Part shown: piece by piece, positions 7,597-16,828 of the stretch
How the letters are laid out: each line of letters starts with the position of its first letter
Position numbering within the stretch: the stretch's first letter is position 1
DNA from: Microbacteriaceae bacterium UBA1487
GTDB taxonomy: Bacteria > Actinomycetota > Actinomycetes > Actinomycetales > Microbacteriaceae
Length of the DNA: 30,090 nt
Reading direction: 5' to 3'
NCBI GenBank assembly: GCA_002325245.1
Contig: DCRR01000002.1
Span: forward strand, 1-30,090
Program-made: the position numbers and the translations under genes
Notes under the pieces: generated by a model
Seen by the model: only the letters and a program-made list of their open reading frames with translations
Database searches by the model: none
Told to the model about the DNA's origin: nothing

Positions 7597-10500
7597 ATGC
7601 TGCGACCGTTTTTGATCGTCGGAGTCGGCGGATCGGGCGGCAAGACGATTCGCGGTCTGCGCCACGCGCTGACGCTCCGTCTCGAGCAGGCAGGGTGGCG
7701 CGGAGGTCTGCCCACGGCCTGGCAGCTGATCCACTTCGACACCCCGGTCGCTCAGGACGGCGCCGACTACGGACTGCCGTTCCTCCCGGCCACCGACTAC
7801 AAGGGGATGGTGGCGAGCGGCGGCTCGTACGAGACGGTGTTCCAGGCGATCATGCACGGTCAGCAGATCGCCTCTGGCCATCGTGGCGAGGCCGAACGCA
7901 TGCTTCCCGACCCCAGCCGGGTGCCGGTCGATGTCACGAAGGGCGCGGGGCAGTTCCGCGGTGTCGGCCGCGCCGTCGCGCTCTCCAAGCTCGATGAGAT
8001 CGCGAAGGTCGCCAAGACGGCGATCGACCGCATGAACGACGCGAGTGCGCTCGCCGAGCTCGCCTCACTCGGTGAGCACTTGGGAGCGAAGCAGGACGGG
8101 GGTGCGACGGCGAGCCCGACCGGCATCGTTATCTCCTCGATCGCGGGCGGGTCAGGTGCCGGTCAGTACCTGGACGTCTTGGAGGCGGTGAAGGCATCGG
8201 CCAAGCCAAGCACCTGGGCGGAGCAGTTCTTCGCTCTGCTCTACGCGCCGGATGTGTTCGACAACATCCCCGGCGCCGGCGGCATCCCCGCCAACGCACT
8301 CGCGACGGTCGTCGAGACGGCGAACGGATTCTGGACGCGCGAGCCATCGGCGGCCACGCGTGAACTATTCCGTCGCGTCGGCCTGAGCCCGTCGTACGGA
8401 GGCGCACGGGACCGCGTGGGCGCGGCGTTCCCACTGATTGTCGGGCGACAGAACTCCCGTGTCGCCTTCAGCACCCAGGGCGAGGTCTACTCCGCGGTCT
8501 CGGCGAGTGTGGCCGCGTGGATGACGGATGACTTGGTGCAGGGCAACCTGGACGACTACGCGACGACCAACTGGTACGTGAACGTCGGGGCAAATGAACT
8601 TGCGGATGCGACGCGGTTGATGCGTTCCCTGGACCAGGCACCGCCCTTCGGCGCGATGGGCTTCGGACGAGTCACGCTCGGGCGCGAGAAGTTCGTCGAC
8701 TACGCGAGTGAGCGCTTCGCCCGGTCGGTGATCGACCGGATGCTGTTCGCGCACACCGAGAAGGATCCGCGCTTCGAGGAGCGCACCGAGGAGGAGTGGA
8801 TCGAGTACCGCAAGAGCCAGGTGCTCGACGCCTTCATCCGCGCGGTCAAGCTCGACGAGGAGACGGAGGAGCGCAACGACGTCATCGACGCCATCCGCCC
8901 GTTGGCGGAGCGCGACGCGCTCGGCGAGGAGTTGCGCCACACCGTCCTGTCGCGGGCGCAGGAGGGTCTCGACAAGACCGGCGGACTCGATCGCAGCACC
9001 TGGAGCACCCGGCTGCTGAACCTCCGCGACGAGCTGGTGCCTTCGTACCTCGCCCGCGACACGACGAACCGCTCGGAGAATTTCGACGAGTGGCTCGCGA
9101 CGATGCCCGATCACATCATCGACACGTTGGAGTGGTGGATCGCCGAGCACGGTCTGCCGGTCACCGTGGCGCTGCTGCGCGAACTGTCGCGCGTGCTGCG
9201 CTCGGCCTCGGAGGGGCTGAAGGATGAGGCGCAGACCCATCTGAACTGGACCCTGCGCGTGCACAGCCTGGTCGAGGAGCACCTCGCGGAGGCCGCGAAT
9301 CAGGACTCCATCCGACCGGACCAGGACGTCATCGAGTTGGCCCTCGACCGCGTCGTGCAGTCGTTCGAGTGGCAGTCGGAGGCCAACCTGCGGCTGGCGG
9401 CCTCGGGGCTGCTGGCCGAACTGCGCAGCGACTTCATCGACCCGTTGCGCGAGACGCTCGACTCGGCTCGCATGTCGCTTCGGCAGGAGATCGACAGCCG
9501 CACGCTTCGCGACGGGCGCGAGAACGACTACGCGTTCTGGCCGAAGTTCGGCGACCCGTCCGTTCCGCGCAAGTACACGCCCGCCCCGAACGAGCGCCTG
9601 CTCGTCTCGCACGAGGCGTACCCCACGGAGTTCAATCGCCTCGTCGAGGCGACCTTCGGCAAGAAGAAGTTCGATGACGCGATGCGCGAGGCAATCGGTG
9701 AACTGGTACGCGGGCCGAGTGCCGCGGAGCAGCCGGAGGCATCCCTTCGGTGGAGTGCGGTCGAGATGCCGCGAGGGTGGATTCCCGCGGCAACCGCCGA
9801 CCCGGATCGGCGCGCGGCGAAGACCTCGGCGCCGCGTTTCACCTTCGACGACGACCCGCAGGAGTACCTGACGCGCGCCAAGCGGTGGATGCTACGCAAG
9901 GGTCGCGCGTTCGACTCGTACATCGGCGCCACGCTCACCGACTTCTTCGACATCGACCAGGTCAAGCCCGACGAGCTCCGCCGGCGCCGCGAGGCGTTCC
10001 GCGAGGGTCTGACGGCGGCGCTTGGCGCGAGCGAGCCGCTGGTGCGTCTGAACCCCGGCCTTCTGTCGACGGTGCACGGCAAGTCGATCGACAAGAGCTT
10101 CGAGCCCACCGTCAGTGCGATCCCGTTCAAGACGGGGACGGACATGTACGAGATCACGAAGTCCGCACTGGTGGCGGCGGGTGTGTGGGACGAGAGCAAG
10201 TCGCCGAAATGGTTCAGGGACGCGAATGTGGACGCGGTGGAGATTTTCGCCATGTCGAGCTTCCCGTGTCAGCCGGTCGTGATCGACTCGGTGATGGCAC
10301 CGATCGCGAAGGGTTGGCTGGCTGATTCCGGCACGTCCGTTTCGCGTGCCGCGTTCTGGAAGTGGAAGCGCGCCCGCCTGCTGCGGGAGTCGACGCCCGC
10401 CGCTCCCGAGGTGTTCGACGCGATGCTGCGGGGCTGGTACGTCGCCAAGGCGCTCGGCCAGTTGGATATGGAGGCCACGGATCGCGAGAAGGGGCCGAAG

Positions 10501-11001
10501 CTCAAGATCTGGGATGCGGAACGCCGCGGCTATGTCGACTTCCCGCACCCGTTGCTCTACCCGGGTATCGCCCCGCCGGTGGACTTCCCTGGGGCGGTCA
10601 TGGAGTCGCTGATCATCGCGCAGCCGCTGGCAAACGCCGCGGGCTCACTGGAGCCGCTGCGCCCCTACCACGTGCTGCTCGACCTGGGCGGAGACGGGTC
10701 GGAGCCGGGCCACGTTCTTGCCGACTGGATCAGCTACGGCACGATGCCGGACGCCTCGCCGATTCCGGATCCTGCACGCGCGGGCACGCCGTCACAGACC
10801 ATGCGAGAGCGGCAGGAGGCGGTGCGCGCGTTCATCGACGTCGAGATCGATGCGTTCACCTCCGGAGTCATCAAACAGGATCCGGAGACGAGGGTGCTCG
10901 CCTATCCGGTCACGTGGGAGATCCGGGACACAGTCCTCACCTGCCTGCGTGACATTCGCGACGGGGTGCTGCGCGCCGCCGCCCCGACCTCGGGCATCTG
11001 A
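7597..11001 (+). CDS. Bacterial tubulin-like protein (Tubulin_2 family), 1134 residues
   Basis: The N-terminal 300 residues match the tubulin/FtsZ GTPase fold. They contain a first loop VGVGGSGGKTIRGLR (residues 8-22), the tubulin signature region GIVISSIAGGSGAGQ with A183-GGSGA-G189 in place of GGGTGSG, and ALLYAPDVFDN followed by a PANALA segment (N233). N233 sits where tubulins use an Asn to touch the guanine. The remaining 800 residues are mostly helical and unique to large family members, a length usual for this family. I cannot locate a clear T7 catalytic loop. There is no signal or membrane helix, so it is cytosolic. GAGGGAG (7583-7589) supports the ATG. In published genome-context work, FtsZ-like families were linked to VWA proteins in a predicted membrane-remodelling system. 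Its stop overlaps the next start by one base (TGATG). Confidence 0.85.
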   Translation: MLRPFLIVGVGGSGGKTIRGLRHALTLRLEQAGWRGGLPTAWQLIHFDTPVAQDGADYGLPFLPATDYKGMVASGGSYETVFQAIMHGQQIASGHRGEAERMLPDPSRVPVDVTKGAGQFRGVGRAVALSKLDEIAKVAKTAIDRMNDASALAELASLGEHLGAKQDGGATASPTGIVISSIAGGSGAGQYLDVLEAVKASAKPSTWAEQFFALLYAPDVFDNIPGAGGIPANALATVVETANGFWTREPSAATRELFRRVGLSPSYGGARDRVGAAFPLIVGRQNSRVAFSTQGEVYSAVSASVAAWMTDDLVQGNLDDYATTNWYVNVGANELADATRLMRSLDQAPPFGAMGFGRVTLGREKFVDYASERFARSVIDRMLFAHTEKDPRFEERTEEEWIEYRKSQVLDAFIRAVKLDEETEERNDVIDAIRPLAERDALGEELRHTVLSRAQEGLDKTGGLDRSTWSTRLLNLRDELVPSYLARDTTNRSENFDEWLATMPDHIIDTLEWWIAEHGLPVTVALLRELSRVLRSASEGLKDEAQTHLNWTLRVHSLVEEHLAEAANQDSIRPDQDVIELALDRVVQSFEWQSEANLRLAASGLLAELRSDFIDPLRETLDSARMSLRQEIDSRTLRDGRENDYAFWPKFGDPSVPRKYTPAPNERLLVSHEAYPTEFNRLVEATFGKKKFDDAMREAIGELVRGPSAAEQPEASLRWSAVEMPRGWIPAATADPDRRAAKTSAPRFTFDDDPQEYLTRAKRWMLRKGRAFDSYIGATLTDFFDIDQVKPDELRRRREAFREGLTAALGASEPLVRLNPGLLSTVHGKSIDKSFEPTVSAIPFKTGTDMYEITKSALVAAGVWDESKSPKWFRDANVDAVEIFAMSSFPCQPVVIDSVMAPIAKGWLADSGTSVSRAAFWKWKRARLLRESTPAAPEVFDAMLRGWYVAKALGQLDMEATDREKGPKLKIWDAERRGYVDFPHPLLYPGIAPPVDFPGAVMESLIIAQPLANAAGSLEPLRPYHVLLDLGGDGSEPGHVLADWISYGTMPDASPIPDPARAGTPSQTMRERQEAVRAFIDVEIDAFTSGVIKQDPETRVLAYPVTWEIRDTVLTCLRDIRDGVLRAAAPTSGI

Positions 11002-14000
11002 TGGCCTCCGGATTCTGGAGCAGCGGAGCCGTCTCGGTCATTCTGCTGCCGAGCGGCAAGGACGGCGCCGAACTGCTCGCGCTCGCGCGCGAGTGGACGG
11101 CCAATTCGATCCTGTCGCCCGCGCTGTGGGTGTCGCCCGAAGGGGTCGATATCCCGGAGGGCATGCCGCCGTCGGTGGTCGCGAAGGTGTTCGCGCTCTC
11201 CGACTCGGGGCAGCTCATCGAACCCGAGGTCGACCTGTTCGAGGCCCTGGCGCAGGAAGAGCTGCGCATCCTCCGTCTGATTACCGTGCGCTCGGCTCGC
11301 CCGCACCGAGAGACCGATGACCTGCAGGATGCGGTCGGCGATCGAGTGGCCCGGTACGTGCGCCTGTCGGTTCCCGACCACGCTGCCCAGGGCGGCGGTG
11401 AAGAGCACGCCGAACTGGTGCGGGCCAGCCTGATCTGCGCGCCGACCGACTTCCAGCTCACCGATCGGGTGGAGTGGGCGGCACGTGACTCCAGCGTCGT
11501 GGTCGTCGCGTCGCCGGAGGACCGTGCGACGCCCAACGCCGGCGACGCGTTCGTGCGCGACAACGACCGCTTCGCCGGCTTTGAGCTCATGCACCTCGCC
11601 TCGATCGGCGGACTTTGGAGCGGTATCCCCGTGGGGACGCTCGAGGTCGTCCCGTTCGAGGCGTCGGCCGCGCAGAGCATCTGGATTCCGCGCACCTTCG
11701 TCACCGGCGTCATCACCGGGGGTGTGGCCGCGGACGCGGTCGCCGGTGTGATGAACGACCTGGTGGCACAGCAGGGCGCGATCGCAGTCGGCGGCGCTCA
11801 GGCGGTGCCGAAGGAAGCGGCGCTGATCCCGGACAACCGGGTCCGCGACCATGTGACCCAGATGGCGTCTAGTGCGATGTCGCTCGACGCCCGGGCTCTC
11901 GACTACCGCGTGCCGGTTCTCAACACGGAGCCGGCGCGAACGAAGATCGGGATCGGCGCGCAGCTTCGCGCGTTTTTCTCGTTCGGCGCTGGCAAGGTGG
12001 CGGCGATTCCGCGATGGATCCGCCTCTGGATTCACGACCGGGTCGCGGGCAAGCTCGAACGACGGCTTCAGGGAGCCGACGGGCGTCGAACCCTGGAACG
12101 CCGCCTCGACCAGCTTCTCGACTCGCGGGACCAGGTACTGCTCGACACGTCCGAGCGCATCGCGAAAAACGGTGCCCAGGCATCCGGCCAGCGGGTCACG
12201 ATGGGGGCGACCTCCACACCGCGACTGTGGACGCGCCTGCGGAACCTCACGTTCGGAGCCCTTGACGGCAGCGCCAACTCGGAGGAGTTCGGCTTCGAGC
12301 CGGTCGATGGGCGGACGCCGGTGTTCGGCAAGCTCGCGCACGTGGTGCCCGACCCCGAGGACACCTGGGAGTCGACCGATGTGCCGCACGGGTTCCCGGC
12401 TTCGGTGACGTGGCGCACGCTGCGCGACCAGCCCGGATTGCACGACGCGCTGAGCAAGCAGGTCGCGTCGGCAACGGACGCGGTCGCCGCGCAGCAAGCC
12501 AAGGTGGTCGAGCTGACCGCCAATCGCGACGCGCTGGCTGTCGCGATCGACGAGCGGCGCGAGGAGTTGCTCGACGCCGGGCTGCTCAAGGTGCGCGCGG
12601 ACGGCCGGGTGGTCGCCGCGAAGCGCAAGGCCCCGGTGAAGGACGAGAGCGAAGCGGAGGAGCAGAACGAGACGCCCGAGGATGACGGCGCGCTCGGCCC
12701 CGACGACGTCGCGCAGCTGAAGATCGATGAGCAGAAGCTCGTGATGCTGTCGAAGCGCATCGAGTCGGAGGCGTCGAAGATCGACGAGGCGGAGGACGAC
12801 CTGCGTGCCGCGCAGCAGGTTCTCGACTCGTTCGACGAGTGGGCTGGTCGGCAGAAGGGCTCCTTCGTGTGGGAGCTTCTCGACCGCACCGATCTCGCGC
12901 GTGATCGCGCGAAGGCTGACCTGGCGGCGGCGGAGAGCGGCCCCGAGGCGGAATTCGAGACCGGGGAGCTCGTCCGGTTGCGCAAGCGGTTCCACCGCGG
13001 CGTGCTCATCTGGGCTGTCGTCATCTCGATGCTGACGGGTCTGTTCATGCTGACGCCGCTCTTGGCGCGGTGGGCGGTCGCGACGGAGGACGATCCGACC
13101 AAGGTGCGGACGGCGCGTGCCATCGTCGAAGCGATCGAGGAGGGCCGATACCTCGACTGGTGGATGATCCTCCTGATCGGGCTCGCGGCGTTCCCGGTCG
13201 CGCTCGTCGTGCTCTTGACGACGTACTACCGCCAATGGTCCGAGTTCGAGCGGCGCGTGGCGCTGTTGGAGCACCGGCTCATTGCGGGCACCGCACGTCA
13301 TCGAGCGCTCAAGGACGAGGTGGCGCGCCTGGAGGCGATCCACGAGCAGGCTCGCGAGCGTCTCGAACTTCTCTCGACCGCGCTCTACCATCCGTGGAAG
13401 GTGAGCGAGGATCTGCTCGCCTCGGAGCAGCCGAGCCTGAACGCGGAGCGTCTGCCGTTCGCGATGCACATCGCCCACGTCGGTGCCGGGCAGACCGATG
13501 CGAAGGAACGTCTGCGCTTGCGTGTCGCAGAGTCGTTCATCAAGCCCGGCTGGCGGGCTGCTGCCTTCGCGGACCTGGTGGAGAGCATCCGTCGCCGACT
13601 CGGTCTTGAGAGGGAGCGTTTCGGGCTGGATGCCATCGATAACGACCTGCCGGAGGCGACCACGGACGCGCTGCAGCGGTTGAAGCGGTTGGTCTCGGAC
13701 GACGTGATTCTGAACGAGGTGGCGCGCGCGCGCGTGGAAGAGCTGGTCGGCACCGTCCGCGGCGCCTCCGTCTTGTCGGCCGGTGCGAAGATCACGCCGG
13801 TGAGCTTGGGCCCGTTCAGTGGCGCCCTTTCCGACGACGCATCCAACGGGGTCGAGTGGGGGGAGTTCCTCCGGCAGATCGTGCGCGACGACACGACCCC
13901 GCCGCTGAGCGCGCTCGGCATCGCCGCGCACGAGGTGCAGCGAGCCCACCACCAGAAGCCGCAGACCGTCGTTCTCGCGCCCGCGCACATCGCGCGCACG

Positions 14001-14258
14001 CTGACCGACATTGCGAACCCGGATGTCTCGGTGCACGCGGTGGCGCAGGAGTGCTCTGTCGACTTCGAGGCGATCGTGCGCGTCGACCTGGTTGGCCCGG
14101 TGCCGATCAGTGCGATCAACCTGTGGAGCAGGCGCAGCCCCGACGAGGATGCATCGTCGCTGAAGACGGCGGTGGCCGTGTGCGCAACGTGCGGTCGCGG
14201 GGACTGCCCCGCCGCCGACCCCGAGTCCGGTCTGCCCTGCGCGGGTTCGGGCATCTGA
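11001..14258 (+). CDS. Large two-helix membrane protein with coiled coils and C-terminal Cys cluster
   Basis: This is an unrecognised 1085-residue protein. Starting at the ATG that overlaps the tubulin-like stop, residues 1-480 are soluble with no obvious motif. Residues about 490-660 have heptad-like, highly charged coiled-coil character, interrupted by an acidic linker (ESEAEEQNETPEDD). Two membrane helices follow (G667-W690, W720-Y743), separated by about 30 residues, then a second coiled coil (about 745-795) and a soluble C-terminal 290 residues. The last 25 residues hold C1061-x2-C1064-x4-C1069-x10-C1080, which could bind zinc. With both large domains most simply placed in the cytosol, this protein could tether the tubulin-like protein to the membrane and the VWA protein. 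That is inference from coupling and topology only. Confidence 0.75.
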   Translation: MASGFWSSGAVSVILLPSGKDGAELLALAREWTANSILSPALWVSPEGVDIPEGMPPSVVAKVFALSDSGQLIEPEVDLFEALAQEELRILRLITVRSARPHRETDDLQDAVGDRVARYVRLSVPDHAAQGGGEEHAELVRASLICAPTDFQLTDRVEWAARDSSVVVVASPEDRATPNAGDAFVRDNDRFAGFELMHLASIGGLWSGIPVGTLEVVPFEASAAQSIWIPRTFVTGVITGGVAADAVAGVMNDLVAQQGAIAVGGAQAVPKEAALIPDNRVRDHVTQMASSAMSLDARALDYRVPVLNTEPARTKIGIGAQLRAFFSFGAGKVAAIPRWIRLWIHDRVAGKLERRLQGADGRRTLERRLDQLLDSRDQVLLDTSERIAKNGAQASGQRVTMGATSTPRLWTRLRNLTFGALDGSANSEEFGFEPVDGRTPVFGKLAHVVPDPEDTWESTDVPHGFPASVTWRTLRDQPGLHDALSKQVASATDAVAAQQAKVVELTANRDALAVAIDERREELLDAGLLKVRADGRVVAAKRKAPVKDESEAEEQNETPEDDGALGPDDVAQLKIDEQKLVMLSKRIESEASKIDEAEDDLRAAQQVLDSFDEWAGRQKGSFVWELLDRTDLARDRAKADLAAAESGPEAEFETGELVRLRKRFHRGVLIWAVVISMLTGLFMLTPLLARWAVATEDDPTKVRTARAIVEAIEEGRYLDWWMILLIGLAAFPVALVVLLTTYYRQWSEFERRVALLEHRLIAGTARHRALKDEVARLEAIHEQARERLELLSTALYHPWKVSEDLLASEQPSLNAERLPFAMHIAHVGAGQTDAKERLRLRVAESFIKPGWRAAAFADLVESIRRRLGLERERFGLDAIDNDLPEATTDALQRLKRLVSDDVILNEVARARVEELVGTVRGASVLSAGAKITPVSLGPFSGALSDDASNGVEWGEFLRQIVRDDTTPPLSALGIAAHEVQRAHHQKPQTVVLAPAHIARTLTDIANPDVSVHAVAQECSVDFEAIVRVDLVGPVPISAINLWSRRSPDEDASSLKTAVAVCATCGRGDCPAADPESGLPCAGSGI

Positions 14259-14265
14259 GGTCGCG

Positions 14266-15060
14266 GTGAGCGCACGGCGTCGTTCGGAGTGGCTGGTACT
14301 GCTGGGGCCGCTCCTGCTGGTGGCAGTCGCGGGCGGGGTCTACCTGGCCGCGGGGTCGTCGACGGCGTCGCCGCACTCCGCGCCGAGCGCGGTGGCGTCG
14401 CCCGCGCTGGCGACAGCGTCGGCGACGCCCGACGGGATCGAGCCCGCGGCGCCATCGGCGACTCCGACGCCCACCCCGACGGTGTCGTTCGCCCCGCCGT
14501 CCGAGGCCGCGGCGGCGCTCGCGCTCCTCGACGAGATCGAGGTCGCGAACTCCAGCGCCACCGGGTACGTGCGCGCCGCGTTCGGTCCGGGCTGGGGCGA
14601 CCCCGATCGCAACGGCTGCGACGCTCGCAACGACGTGCTGGCGCGCGACCTGACCGACGTCGTCTTCCGTGAGGGCACCTACGACTGCGTGGTGCTGACC
14701 GGGCGGCTCGATGACCCGTACACGGGCACGATCATCCACTTTCAGCACGGCAACGACACCTCCACGCTGGTGCAGATCGACCACGTCGTGCCGCTCGCCT
14801 GGGCGTGGCGGTACGGTGCGTACGCCTGGAGCGACGCCGCGCGAGCCGCGTTCCACAGCGACCAGCTGAACCTCCTCGCGGTGGATGGGGCCGCCAACCA
14901 GTCGAAGTCCGACGGGGGCCCCTCGGAGTGGCTTCCGGCGAACACGTCGATGCACTGCGACTACGCCGTCCAGTGGGTGCGCGTGCTCGACGCCTACGAC
15001 CTGTCGATTCCGAGTGCCGACCGGAGCGCCCTCTCGCGCATCCTGGTCGGCTGCGAATGA
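14266..15060 (+). CDS. Exported HNH nuclease of the DUF1524 type
   Basis: The protein has 264 residues. After RRRSEW comes one hydrophobic segment (about 10-28, LVLLGPLLLVAVAGGVYLA), then a Ser/Ala/Pro/Thr-rich linker to about residue 80: a signal-anchor or signal peptide plus envelope spacer. The C-terminal domain carries DRNGCDARNDVLARDL, then QIDHVVPLAWAW (D172, H173), the LNLLAVDGAANQSKSD stretch (N202, N211, K214, D216) and WLPAN. These match secreted actinobacterial HNH proteins of the DUF1524 family. Four cysteines (118, 141, 231, 263) would suit disulfides outside the cytosol. It should cut DNA, though activity is untested. The GTG start at 14266 is seven bases after the previous stop. 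Its place in the cluster suggests a nuclease that acts outside the membrane or is delivered through it. Confidence 0.85.
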   Translation: MSARRRSEWLVLLGPLLLVAVAGGVYLAAGSSTASPHSAPSAVASPALATASATPDGIEPAAPSATPTPTPTVSFAPPSEAAAALALLDEIEVANSSATGYVRAAFGPGWGDPDRNGCDARNDVLARDLTDVVFREGTYDCVVLTGRLDDPYTGTIIHFQHGNDTSTLVQIDHVVPLAWAWRYGAYAWSDAARAAFHSDQLNLLAVDGAANQSKSDGGPSEWLPANTSMHCDYAVQWVRVLDAYDLSIPSADRSALSRILVGCE

Positions 15061-15074
15061 GAGGGGGAGCGACC

Positions 15075-16826
15075 ATGCCCCGAATGATCCCGGCCCGCGC
15101 GCGCGACGGGGCCAACCGCTCCGAGAAGCAGGTCTTCACCGCGTTCGAGGGCGCCCTTGACCGGCCCGACTGGGTGGTCATCCATTCGCTGCAGCTGGCC
15201 CAGAACCTCGGCGCACTGATGGGCGAGACCGACTTCATCGTGATGGTGCCGGGGCGCGGCATCGTGCTGGTCGAGGTGAAGTCGCCGCGGTTCGTCAACT
15301 ACCGCGAGGGCGAGTGGTACCTCGACAAGACGCCCAAGCCGACGAAGGATCCGCTGAAGCAGCTGGTGGTGGCGCGCAGCAGCATCCGCGGTTTCCTGCG
15401 AGAGAGAGGCCTGCTGGATGCGGGACTCCCGATCGCGCGCCTGGTCTGGTTCACGAGCATCGGTCGTCACCAACTCGACAACCAGTCGCCCGGCGACATG
15501 CAGTTCTTCGAGTGGGAGCTCGGCTGGGCCGACGACCTTGCCAAGCCGGTGCGGCTGATCGAGAAAGTGCTCGACCAGCACCTGGAGTGGTATTCGAAGG
15601 CCACCGAGGTCGACCTCGACCCGGCGGGCTTCGGCACCGAGCAGGCGAACGCGATCGCGCAGGCATTGGTGACGGACTTCGGCGCCCAGCGCACCCGCGA
15701 CGACGAACGGCGCGAGCGGCAGGCGGAGGAGCGCCGCCTGATCGACGAGCAGGAGTTCGCGCTCGAGCTCGTCGAGAGCAACGACCACGTGTACTTCGAC
15801 GGCCCCGCCGGCACCGGCAAGAGCCTGCTGCTGGCCGCGGCGGCGCGTCGCTTCGCGAAGCAGGGCATCCCGACCCTGGTGCTGTGCTGGAACGTGCTGA
15901 TGGCCGAGCAGTTGCGACTGCTGACCGGCCGCCCCGACGTCGAGGTGCGCGACCTCAACCAGCTCATGCTGAGCCTCGCCGGGCTGACCGAGAACCCGGA
16001 GGGCGCCGCCGACGACTGGTACCGGCGCGATCTGCCGGAGCGGGCGCTCGCGGCGCTGGCCGAGCGCCCCGACCTGGGGGCGTTCGGCGCGATCTGCGTG
16101 GACGAGTTCCAGGACGTGGCCGGCAACGTGAAGCTGCTGGAGCTGATCTTCGCCCTCGCCTGCTCGGGATCGCCGAAGGGCACCAAACTGGTGTTCGCCG
16201 GCGATGACCGGCAGCAGATCCTGCGCACCTCGGATGCGGCCGCCGCCGGCTACCGGATCGCCAAGACCCTGGTGCCCGATTTCGTGCACGTGCAGCTGCG
16301 CCGCAACTGCCGCACCGTGCCCGCGATCATCACGGCGACCGAGAAGCGTCTGCGCACCGGCCTCGGCTTCACGAGGCACCGCGTCAGCGAGAGCACGCCG
16401 GGCGGCTTCACGAGCGTGATGGCGAAGCCGGGCGCCGAGACCGCCGCGCTCGCTACCGCGCTGCGCGAACTGCTCACCGAGTTCGACCCGGACGACATCG
16501 TCGTGCTGAGCCCGTTCGGCGCGAAGTCGTCGCTCGTGGGCGAGCTGCTGGCGCGCAGCGAGTCGTCGCCCGACGAGCGCTGGCTGCGCAAACAGCTGGA
16601 GCACGACGGGGGAGTGGGCCGTATCCGCTGGCGCTCCATCTTCAAGTTCAAAGGTCTCGAAGCGGATGCCGTGGTGCTCACCGACCTCGGCCCCACCGCC
16701 GAGGAATGGGTCGCCACCACCAGCGTGGAGTGGCGCGACCTGCTCTACGTGGGGATGACCCGCGGGAAGTATCGGTGTGTGGTGGTGGAGAGCGCCGAGT
16801 CGAGCGGAGAGAAATGGAGTTCTTGA
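15075..16826 (+). CDS. NERD-domain UvrD/Rep-like helicase
   Basis: The protein is 583 residues from the ATG at 15075, which follows GAGGGGGAG by five bases; the frame is open further upstream but that overlaps the nuclease gene. The N-terminal NERD domain has D53 (ETDFIVMV) and E67-V-K69 (VLVEVKSP), a D-ExK nuclease-like site. The helicase core has Walker A GPAGTGKS (K249), Walker B VDEFQD (D343, E344), the Q/R motif GDDRQQILR, the LRRNCRTVPAI motif, a FKFKGLEADAVVL motif V and YVGMTRGK as motif VI, so all core superfamily 1 motifs are present. At 583 residues it is compact. It acts on DNA or RNA with ATP. Being sandwiched between the exported nuclease and a membrane protein suggests it processes nucleic acid met by this system. 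Confidence 0.88.
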   Translation: MPRMIPARARDGANRSEKQVFTAFEGALDRPDWVVIHSLQLAQNLGALMGETDFIVMVPGRGIVLVEVKSPRFVNYREGEWYLDKTPKPTKDPLKQLVVARSSIRGFLRERGLLDAGLPIARLVWFTSIGRHQLDNQSPGDMQFFEWELGWADDLAKPVRLIEKVLDQHLEWYSKATEVDLDPAGFGTEQANAIAQALVTDFGAQRTRDDERRERQAEERRLIDEQEFALELVESNDHVYFDGPAGTGKSLLLAAAARRFAKQGIPTLVLCWNVLMAEQLRLLTGRPDVEVRDLNQLMLSLAGLTENPEGAADDWYRRDLPERALAALAERPDLGAFGAICVDEFQDVAGNVKLLELIFALACSGSPKGTKLVFAGDDRQQILRTSDAAAAGYRIAKTLVPDFVHVQLRRNCRTVPAIITATEKRLRTGLGFTRHRVSESTPGGFTSVMAKPGAETAALATALRELLTEFDPDDIVVLSPFGAKSSLVGELLARSESSPDERWLRKQLEHDGGVGRIRWRSIFKFKGLEADAVVLTDLGPTAEEWVATTSVEWRDLLYVGMTRGKYRCVVVESAESSGEKWSS

Positions 16827-16828
16827 AT

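Noticed and set aside
10902..14036. A 1044-residue open frame on the minus strand across the 1085-residue membrane protein gene
   Set aside because: Arg/Glu/His-rich low-quality sequence with no domain, typical of the antisense frame of high-GC genes; the plus-strand frame has helices, coiled coil and a coupled start.
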